Below, one piece after another: positions 1 to 5,921 of a DNA stretch of 46,889 bases (position 1 is its first letter; each line of letters starts with the position of its first letter). The position numbers and the translations under genes were made by a program. Origin of the DNA: a virus. Under the pieces are notes generated by a model that worked only from the letters and a program-made list of their open reading frames with translations, was not told the origin of the DNA and made no database searches. The stretch lies in the IMG/VR virus record IMGVR_UViG_3300047287_000229, positions 1 through 46,889 of that record; one strand, 5' to 3'.

Positions 1-16
1 TATACGATCTAGCCAT
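1..16 (-). CDS. Start of basic head-region protein, continuing from the window end
   Basis: This is the first five codons and one base of the gene whose remainder lies at 46504-46889 minus. Read on the minus strand, ATG at 16-14 is followed by codons for A-R-S-Y. The last base here plus the last two of the window form the next codon (S), and the frame stays open to the stop at 46504. The encoded MARSY start is identical, with different synonymous codons, to the paralogue at 52-876. I infer that the window is a circular genome and that this is one intact 133-residue gene split by linearisation. Confidence 0.85.
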
Positions 17-51
17 GGCAGAAGGAATGCGGCCTGTGCCTTAGCTTTCCG

Positions 52-876
52 TTAGCTCTTCTTCCGAGGCTTCCGCTTTTTCTTCGGTGCTCCCTTGGTG
101 TTGCGTGGTCCAGGCTTGAGGTTGTTCTTGGCCTTGCCCTTGCCCTTGGGTAGCACCGGCGCCAGCTGCCGGTCATAGATTGCGGCAGCCTTAGCAGCAG
201 GCTTGCTGCCACGGGCTGCAGCAGCGGCGGCCCGAGCAGCTCGGCGCTGGATCACTTCGCGTCCGGCCCGAAACGTCTTGCTGCTTTCCTGACGCAGTAT
301 CAGCCGAGCAACATCAGCCTTGACGCCTTTGCCAGTGGCGTCAGCAATATCGCGAGCAGTACCACGAGCAATGCGGGACAAGATGTCACCGGCACGCTTT
401 TTGACTTCACGAATCTTAGGCTGCTGCTGCTTGATGGAATCAACCGCCTTATTCATGCGACGCATGCCGGCATCCATCTGACCCATAGGGGTGCTAGGCG
501 TATAGGTACGAATGGCGTTCATCTTTGCCGCAATCGGCCCACGCCGTGGTCCAGTCGTGCGGCGAATGCTGTTGCCGGCTTTTGGTCGCGCCAGTCCACC
601 GGTAGCCCTGATCCCGCTCCGAGGCTTGGTCTTGCTGCGCTTGGTGCCGGTGCCGGTGGCCTTGTAGAAGTCCCGCGCACGTTGAGCCGTGGCAAGGGAG
701 CGTGCGGCACGGGTGCCACCGCCAGCTTTGACGGCAGCGCGTGCTGTGGCCTCCCGTGTCTTGGCTCTGCCGCGTGCGGTGGTGGTCTTGGGCAGGCTGC
801 CGGGGGCCTTGCGGGTGCCGCCACCTCCACCGCCAGCAAAGCGGCCGCTGGCGTCCCGCTTGTATGACCGTGCCAT
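52..876 (-). CDS. Very basic Lys/Arg/Ala-rich head-module protein
   Basis: 274 residues. It opens MARSYKRDASGRFAGG followed by a glycine run, and is rich in K, R and A throughout with a strongly basic C-terminus. The motif QRARDFYKATGTGTKRS near residue 70 is shared with the gene that crosses the window ends (QRAREFYRLSGTGTKRS), so the two are paralogues. It begins two bases after the portal stop and is therefore probably co-transcribed with it. The position between portal and scaffold, plus the histone-H1-like composition, suggest an internal head protein that binds packaged DNA. That role is inference; no family is recognised. Low-complexity sequence makes distant matches unreliable. Confidence 0.75.
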   Translation of the reverse strand: MARSYKRDASGRFAGGGGGGTRKAPGSLPKTTTARGRAKTREATARAAVKAGGGTRAARSLATAQRARDFYKATGTGTKRSKTKPRSGIRATGGLARPKAGNSIRRTTGPRRGPIAAKMNAIRTYTPSTPMGQMDAGMRRMNKAVDSIKQQQPKIREVKKRAGDILSRIARGTARDIADATGKGVKADVARLILRQESSKTFRAGREVIQRRAARAAAAAARGSKPAAKAAAIYDRQLAPVLPKGKGKAKNNLKPGPRNTKGAPKKKRKPRKKS

Positions 877-878
877 CC

Positions 879-2405
879 CTACTGCCCGACTGCAGGAGGT
901 TGCCCCGGTAGCTGCGCCATGCTTGCCGCCAGCTGATCCTGCTGCGCTTGCAGGCCGTCAGCTTGTGCCTGCATGGTCTGTTCCAGCTCGGCGTCAATGT
1001 CAAAGTCAGAGCCGAGCCATTCACCCTCAGCCAATCGGGTCAGCAGGGTTTCCTGGCTGATCTCGTTATTGAGCCGCAGCTGCAGCAGCTGTTGCACATC
1101 GGCGGGGTCGAGTCGGGCCGAAACGAAGTCGCGGTTGACGGCGCTGCTGCCGCCATCGGGTAGGCCTAGGTAGGCAGCGTGGAAGCTGAGGCATTGATCC
1201 ACTAGGTCTTGCAGGCCGATAGCGACGGCTTGCAGGGCGGCGTCACCCTGCGACCGGTCGATGGCCTTGGCCTCAGCGGCTTGGTTGGTGAGGTTCTGCC
1301 CCAGCACGGCTGCCAGGCCCAGCTCTGCGATCTGGTCTTTGATCCGGTCGAGCTGCTTGAACCTTGCCTCGTAGCTGGTGCCGGTGGGCTCGGCAAACTC
1401 TGCCCGTGCATCGGAGGGAAATGCCGTGGCGCTGTTGGGCCCTGCCTGCAGTTCTTCCACCTCGGCCGGCACGCCGAACAAGTTGTATCTCGGCACGGCT
1501 GCCACGTGCAGCAGGTTCCCCTGATCGCTCTCGCACTGGTAGGCCTGCAGGTTGAGCCAAGCCACCTCCTCCAGCGGCGGGGTGCTCTCCAGCGTGGCGG
1601 AGCGGTTGCTGTAGGCCACCGCAAAGGGGATGTCTTCCATGGTCGTGGTGCCCTCTGAGATGAGCTCCCAGTCGCGGGACTTGCTGGCCTGCAGGCGGTA
1701 GACGCGGAACCGGCCAGGCTCCAGCACCCGCACCTGCTCCACCATTTCCTCGCCCCACTCGCCATAGGGCACCGTGAGCGTCTCGCGCAGGCGCAGCATC
1801 GTTAGCTTCTGCGTGCCGCCCACCACGTCCGTGCGCCAGCCGAGGATGTCCCGTGGGGCATAGGGCAGCCAGTACGGGCGGGAGAAGTCCGTGACTGGGC
1901 TGGCGTCACCCTCATCACCGCGCGGGTAGTCCACCAGCACGCCGACGTGCCCGTAACGGATGCACAGGCGCGCCAGGTGCTGCAGGAACACATCCAGCCC
2001 GCTGCCGGTGAGATCCACGTCATAGAGCTGCTCGACCATCGGATCGGGCACGTTGTCGAGGCGAATCGGCTTGCGCGTGAGCATGCCGGCCAGCATCTGC
2101 TCCAGGCGTAGGTAGTACGGGGGGCAGAAGCTCTTGGCTAGACGGATGGCATAGGAGTCATCGGCCTCCATCGGCTCCTGCGGCAAATACCGACGGCCGG
2201 CCTGCTGCATGCCGAGGGTGCCAAGGCACAGCTGTTCAATCAATCGCCAGCGTGGTTCTTGCTGGCTCCAACTGATGCCAGGCTCGTAAACCTTGAGGGT
2301 GCGGAAGTTAGCGCCACCACCAGCGCCGCCCATCGTCACCGGCTGAAAGCGTGCGTAACGGGTATCACCGTTGCCGGCAGTGATCAGGGTTTCGCCAGGC
2401 TGCAT
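879..2405 (-). CDS. Portal protein, DUF4055 type
   Basis: 508 residues, typical for a portal. The portal is a dodecameric ring at the capsid vertex through which DNA is packaged and ejected. The arrangement of an N-terminal region with a GHVGVLVDYP motif, a central SNRSATLESTPPLEEVAWLNLQ-like block, and a C-terminal Gln/Ala-rich helical tail fits the DUF4055 portal family. It lies downstream of the terminase genes on the same strand. The ATG at 2405 lies 20 nt after the AACCT of the palindrome at 2426-2442, a spacing repeated before other genes here. The gene directly downstream encodes the basic 274-residue protein. Confidence 0.85.
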   Translation of the reverse strand: MQPGETLITAGNGDTRYARFQPVTMGGAGGGANFRTLKVYEPGISWSQQEPRWRLIEQLCLGTLGMQQAGRRYLPQEPMEADDSYAIRLAKSFCPPYYLRLEQMLAGMLTRKPIRLDNVPDPMVEQLYDVDLTGSGLDVFLQHLARLCIRYGHVGVLVDYPRGDEGDASPVTDFSRPYWLPYAPRDILGWRTDVVGGTQKLTMLRLRETLTVPYGEWGEEMVEQVRVLEPGRFRVYRLQASKSRDWELISEGTTTMEDIPFAVAYSNRSATLESTPPLEEVAWLNLQAYQCESDQGNLLHVAAVPRYNLFGVPAEVEELQAGPNSATAFPSDARAEFAEPTGTSYEARFKQLDRIKDQIAELGLAAVLGQNLTNQAAEAKAIDRSQGDAALQAVAIGLQDLVDQCLSFHAAYLGLPDGGSSAVNRDFVSARLDPADVQQLLQLRLNNEISQETLLTRLAEGEWLGSDFDIDAELEQTMQAQADGLQAQQDQLAASMAQLPGQPPAVGQ

Positions 2406-2425
2406 GGCACGTCTACTTGTGCCCT

Positions 2426-2442
2426 AGGTTTCCGGGCAACCT
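2426..2442. promoter_or_regulatory. Palindromic element B in a divergent gap
   Basis: AGGTTTCCGGGCAACCT lies between the portal gene (minus) and the small gene at 2463 (plus). On each strand the AACCT half-site ends exactly 20 nt before the respective start codon. On the minus strand the half-site reads AACCTAGGGCACAAG, 15 nt identical to the one before the gene starting at 33815. The function is unknown: it could be an operator, a promoter part or a 5'-leader element. Confidence 0.6.
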
Positions 2443-2462
2443 ATGACCGCAGCGCTGTAGGG

Positions 2463-2642
2463 ATGGCCAAGAAGAAGACCAAGGCAGAAGCCAAGGTGTC
2501 GAAGGTGATGCGTGAGTTCAAGGTCGGCACCCTCAACAGCGGCACCAAGAAAGGCCCCAAGGTGAAGAGCCGTAAGCAGGCGATCGCCATCGCGCTGAGC
2601 GAGGCCAGCAAGGTCGGCAAAAAGCGCAAGGGCAAGCGCTAG
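2463..2642 (+). CDS. Small basic DUF6496-like protein
   Basis: 59 residues. The core, VMREFKVGTLNSGTKKG followed by PKVKSRKQAIAIALSEA and a Lys-rich end, matches the pattern of the DUF6496 family of small bacterial and phage proteins of unknown role. It is one of a few plus-strand genes inside the minus-strand structural block. ATG 2463 is preferred over an upstream in-frame start because it follows the palindrome by 20 nt and because the conserved part begins there. Its TAG stop overlaps the stop of the convergent HNH gene. Confidence 0.7.
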   Translation: MAKKKTKAEAKVSKVMREFKVGTLNSGTKKGPKVKSRKQAIAIALSEASKVGKKRKGKR

Positions 2643-3322
2643 GCCACCTTCGCTCCCTTGCGGATGTTGTCCACAGCCCACAGCGGCTGCAGGTTGGTGT
2701 AGTGGAAGCAGGCTCGCTGCTGCTCAGGATCGGTCAGGTCGAAGCTCGCGCAGGGGCGGATATGGTCAATGTGCCACACCTTGCCAACGTGGCCCCAGTT
2801 ATCCCACGACATTCCTGGCAAGAAGCGACCTTCCAAATAGCGCTTGAGATATTCCACCGAGCAACCAAGAAGCTCTTGGGTCTTTGCCGACTTGTTACGG
2901 CCCTTGACGGCATCGCACAGTCGATTTCGCAATGCGCCGAGGATTCGCACTTCAAGCACCTCACGCCTCTGACGTGAGCGCAGCCTTTCTTTCTCCCGGG
3001 CTTTTTCCGTGCTGCGCCTCCGCTTGGCGGCTGCATTGATGGCCTTATTGTGCTTAATGTAACGCTGTCGCGCATGCTCTCTGGCTGCTTCCCTGTTTTC
3101 CCTATATAACCGGGACATTCGCTCTCGCGATTGGTCTCTTGCACATTCACTGCATTTGTAGCAGTCAATAAATCGCAAAGCATAATGCCCTCGCTTGCAC
3201 GGCTTTCCAGCGTAGAAGTGACGCAAGCCTTGCCGCATCGCCTCCTTGCGGCTGATGAAGGGTCCGTAGACAATCGCTTCAACCCGTGGCGCAAACAGGT
3301 TGAGCTGTGACACGATGCTCAT
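2639..3322 (-). CDS. HNH endonuclease
   Basis: 227 residues. The N-terminal part has CKRGH and CYKCSEC zinc-ligand pairs, followed by a long Arg/Lys-rich helix. The C-terminal part carries WHIDHIRPCASFDL and HYTNLQPLWAVDNIRKG, the usual His-Asp/Asn-His metal site of HNH nucleases that cut DNA. It lies between large terminase and portal. HNH proteins beside terminases assist cohesive-end packaging in several phages, but free-standing homing nucleases occupy the same place. The sequence is noticeably more AT-rich than its neighbours, which favours recent acquisition. Which role applies cannot be decided from sequence. Confidence 0.85.
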   Translation of the reverse strand: MSIVSQLNLFAPRVEAIVYGPFISRKEAMRQGLRHFYAGKPCKRGHYALRFIDCYKCSECARDQSRERMSRLYRENREAAREHARQRYIKHNKAINAAAKRRRSTEKAREKERLRSRQRREVLEVRILGALRNRLCDAVKGRNKSAKTQELLGCSVEYLKRYLEGRFLPGMSWDNWGHVGKVWHIDHIRPCASFDLTDPEQQRACFHYTNLQPLWAVDNIRKGAKVA

Positions 3323-3346
3323 GTCGCCTGGTAGTGCAGGTGGCCT

Positions 3347-3373
3347 GGAGCAGGGGCTGCAACCCGCTGCTCC
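3347..3373 (-). terminator. Hairpin after large terminase
   Basis: GGAGCAG and CTGCTCC form a perfect 7-bp stem, extended inside the loop by GGG/CCC. It lies in the 66-bp gap between the terminase stop at 3389 and the HNH start at 3322. There is no clear T-tract, so it may attenuate or process the transcript rather than fully terminate it. Confidence 0.45.
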
Positions 3374-3388
3374 ACCCCATTCTAGGGC

Positions 3389-4741
3389 CTAATACAGCCG
3401 AACGCCACGTACTGCGCGGCCAGTAATCGCCCTGCCCACCTCAAAAGTACGGTGACAAATATATCCTAATGCGTCATTCATATGATCGTAATTAGCCGCT
3501 TTATCCGGCTCGCCCTTCTCGTCGTAGCTCTGCAGCTCCAGACACTCAATGAGCCGCTTGCAGCGCGGGTCAATAAACAGCCGGCGCTCACCCTGGCCGT
3601 TCTCCAGCATGGCCTGCACGGCAGCCACCCGGTCACGCACCGGAGGGTTGGCCTTCGGCGCCTGGTTGCTGATGTCATAGCTCTGCAGGATGGCCACGTC
3701 GCTGCGGCTGCTGTTGGTGCTGCGGGCGGTGCCTGAGGCGTCGGGATAGCCAAGGATGCGGGCCTTGGGATAGCGGCGGCGGATCTCCTGGCCCAGCGCG
3801 TCGGTGTCGTGGGCGCCGGCCACCTCGTCGAACACGTGCAGCTCGCGGCCACGACGGACGGAAAGGCATGCGTTGGTGTTGCCCACGTTGAAGTCGCAAC
3901 CCATCAGGATGGTCTCGCCCTCCAGCTCATCCCAGTCACAGGGGATGACGTGATGCTCGCGGTTGAAGCGGTCGTAGACCTGGCCGGTGGTGAGGTTGAC
4001 GAACTCCCCTTCCAGGTAGGCGCGCAGCAGGGACGGGTCGTAGTTGGCCTGCAGGCGCTCGATGAAGTCCGGCGGCAGGTGCGGGTTATCGGCCGTGCGC
4101 ATGCGGATCAGCCGGCGATCTTGGCGCTGCTGCGCATCCTCTGAGCCGAAAGTCTGCCACATCCACCGAAAGCCCTCCGGCGTGCTGGCAGCGCCGAACT
4201 GGCGCACGTTGCCGGAGCGCAAGCGGCCGAGGATCTTCGGGAATGCCTTGTTGGCAATCGTGGGCGTCACCGTGTCGATCTCATCGGCCAGCACCCAGGC
4301 GAGGTTGAGGCCGATGATGCGGGTCCAGTTCTCAAAGGACCGGCACAGGATCTTGGTGTCACCGCCGGGCAGATGCAGCACGTACTCGGGCAGGGGCGAG
4401 GCACGGAAGCTGTAGGGGATGTCGTAGCCCTCCAAGAAGGCCTCAAAGTCGTTCTGCCAGATGTCGCGGATGAGCGGGCCGGTGGGCTCCATGACGCAGC
4501 CGAGGAAGCCCTGATTAGCCAGCGCGAGGCTGACGGCCTTGGCGCAGAGAGCGCGGGTTTTGCCGGCGCCATAGCCGGCTGAGACGCCGATGATCTCAGT
4601 GGTCTGGTCGTGGACGAAAGCGGCCTGGCCGGGGTGCAGGTCGGCGGTGATGCGGGCGAGGGTGTCGGTAGCGGCTTCGGCGGTAGGGGGCTCAAAGCGA
4701 GCCAGCAAAGGCGATGCCTGGAACCGATCCAGGATCGCCAT
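3389..4741 (-). CDS. terL: Terminase large subunit
   Basis: 450 residues. This is the motor ATPase and nuclease that cuts concatemers and pumps DNA into the prohead. Walker A is GVSAGYGAGKT (residues 52-62) and Walker B is VLADEID (150-156). The C-terminal RNase-H-like nuclease domain shows three acidic positions: D283 in GCDFNVG, D334 in YPDASG and D423 in DHMNDALGY. The length is normal. The start overlaps the stop of the small terminase gene (TGATG), as expected for translational coupling. Context and motifs together make this assignment firm. Confidence 0.95.
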   Translation of the reverse strand: MAILDRFQASPLLARFEPPTAEAATDTLARITADLHPGQAAFVHDQTTEIIGVSAGYGAGKTRALCAKAVSLALANQGFLGCVMEPTGPLIRDIWQNDFEAFLEGYDIPYSFRASPLPEYVLHLPGGDTKILCRSFENWTRIIGLNLAWVLADEIDTVTPTIANKAFPKILGRLRSGNVRQFGAASTPEGFRWMWQTFGSEDAQQRQDRRLIRMRTADNPHLPPDFIERLQANYDPSLLRAYLEGEFVNLTTGQVYDRFNREHHVIPCDWDELEGETILMGCDFNVGNTNACLSVRRGRELHVFDEVAGAHDTDALGQEIRRRYPKARILGYPDASGTARSTNSSRSDVAILQSYDISNQAPKANPPVRDRVAAVQAMLENGQGERRLFIDPRCKRLIECLELQSYDEKGEPDKAANYDHMNDALGYICHRTFEVGRAITGRAVRGVRLY

Positions 4742-5079
4742 CAGATCACCTGGATGAACTGAGCTTGGGTGCGGATGTACTGCAGGGCTGCCAGCCGGTT
4801 CCCAGTGGTTGCTCCATCGTCACCACCGATGAGCTCATCACGTGCCATCTGCTCCAGTGTTGCCATTTTCTGCGCGATCCATTCGGACTGATCAACGGCG
4901 CAGTTGGCTTTCAACTTCTGGCGAGCTTCCGCGATGTAGTTGTATGCCTGTGATTTTTCAACCCCCCACTTATTTCCGGCATATTCCAAAATGTCTGCTG
5001 TAGACCAACAGCCAACAAGCTTGTGGTAGACGTCGTGAACACGGAGAATCTTTTCGTGTTCGGTTGCCTTAGCTGCCAT
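4741..5079 (-). CDS. terS: Probable terminase small subunit
   Basis: 112 residues. It precedes and overlaps terL by one base. The helical N-terminus (residues about 10-50, including STADILEYAGNKWGVEKSQAYNYI) resembles a helix-turn-helix DNA-recognition segment, followed by a helical oligomerisation-like region. This is the layout of small terminases that recognise the packaging site. Sequence alone gives a weak family match, so the call rests mainly on position, size and the HTH-like segment. Confidence 0.7.
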   Translation of the reverse strand: MAAKATEHEKILRVHDVYHKLVGCWSTADILEYAGNKWGVEKSQAYNYIAEARQKLKANCAVDQSEWIAQKMATLEQMARDELIGGDDGATTGNRLAALQYIRTQAQFIQVI

Positions 5080-5114
5080 TGCTGAAGGGGCCAGTCACCC
5101 AGCCCCACGGAGGA

Positions 5115-5567
5115 TCAGAACGGCGCCAGCTCCCGCACAGGGGCGGGAACGGGCTCAAGAGCGGCCACAGGGGCCGGGATGGGCGCGGAGGGCGTGACCA
5201 CCACCGGAGCGGCCTCTACGGGCCGTGCAGCGGCCTTAGAGAGCTTGAGGGTGCCGGTAGCGGCATCGTGTGCGATGTCCACCCGGTCGCCGGCCTCCAG
5301 GCCCAGCAGGGCGGAGTAGCCGGCGGAGATGGGGATAACGCCGGTGCGGGAGACGGCGACGTTCCAGGCGAGGGGCTTGCCCTTCTTGGGCTTGCTGCTG
5401 GACACGGGAGCGAGGGTGAGGCCGTGAGCAGCGTTGAGGGCCTCAAAGAACTGGGTGAAGGCAGCTTTGCCGTCCTTGCGGGTGTAACCGCAGGCGATGG
5501 CGATGACATCACGGGGTTGCTGGCCAAGGTCACGGACTTTGGCGAGCAGATCAGCGCCGGTGAGCAT
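5115..5567 (-). CDS. cyAbrB-like transcriptional regulator
   Basis: 150 residues. The N-terminus MLTGADLLAKVRDLGQQ, with IACGYTRKDGKAAFTQFFEAL further on, and the C-terminal AbrB-like domain (about residues 65-112, including AVSRTGVIPISAGYSALLG and LEAGDRVDI) follow the plan of cyanobacterial AbrB (cyAbrB). In the host these proteins bind DNA broadly and affect nitrogen, carbon and cell-division genes. A Pro/Ala-rich tail of about 35 residues is added here. It lies between the terminase genes and the candidate origin, facing the packaging module. A phage copy could modulate host or phage transcription; that is inference. It is also the clearest sign that the host is a cyanobacterium. Confidence 0.8.
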   Translation of the reverse strand: MLTGADLLAKVRDLGQQPRDVIAIACGYTRKDGKAAFTQFFEALNAAHGLTLAPVSSSKPKKGKPLAWNVAVSRTGVIPISAGYSALLGLEAGDRVDIAHDAATGTLKLSKAAARPVEAAPVVVTPSAPIPAPVAALEPVPAPVRELAPF

Positions 5568-5921
5568 GCGGTGTGGCGTGGGGTGCTGTGAGCATAGCTT
5601 GCCGCATTTGCAGCGCTACGGCTGCGCAGTGACAGCGCCTGTCCCGCTTGTCCCGGTGTGTCCCGGTAGGCGGGACAGCCGAAACTCCGCGCTCTGACAG
5701 CGGTTTGCTCCTTTCTGTCCCGTTGTCCCATCTCCAAAGACAGATACACACACACAGACGTGCGCACACACGCGCACGCACGCACGCATGCGCATGTGAG
5801 GGGGTGTCTTTCCGCCAAAAGCGGGACAAGCGGGACAACCGGGACAAAACCAGTATTTGCAGGCGTTCTCAGCGTCCCGGTCAAACATGACCTGTCCCGC
5901 TAAAGCGGGACAAAAGCGGGT
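5568..5921. other. Candidate replication origin with iteron-like repeats
   Basis: This 354-bp gene-free region between the cyAbrB-like and primase genes holds 11 copies of GGGACA or its complement TGTCCC. Three TGTCCC begin at 5640, 5649 and 5659, and further copies at 5716 and 5724. Three GGGACA begin at 5823, 5832 and 5841. Others begin at 5672, 5893 and 5907. The phased triplets sit on the two flanks in opposite orientation. Between them lies an alternating purine-pyrimidine CA/CG tract (about 5745-5795) that could melt or form Z-DNA. Iterons beside a primase-helicase gene suggest an origin; no replication-initiator binding is proven. Confidence 0.55.
5894..5911 (-). terminator. Hairpin downstream of the primase gene
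   Basis: GTCCCGC and GCGGGAC form a perfect 7-bp stem with a 4-nt loop, 11 nt beyond the stop of the minus-strand primase gene. It also contributes two of the GGGACA-type repeats, so it may act as terminator, origin element or both. Confidence 0.5.

Noticed and set aside
17-51. Possible gene or regulator in the gap between the two basic genes
   Set aside because: Only 35 bases, with no hairpin or conserved element visible.
5745-5795. CA/CG tract as CRISPR or tandem-repeat array
   Set aside because: No repeat-spacer structure; it is a dinucleotide-rich microsatellite.
5616-5890. Small open frames in the origin-like region
   Set aside because: They run through the CA/CG tract and the GGGACA repeats on both strands and give Cys/His/Thr low-complexity products.
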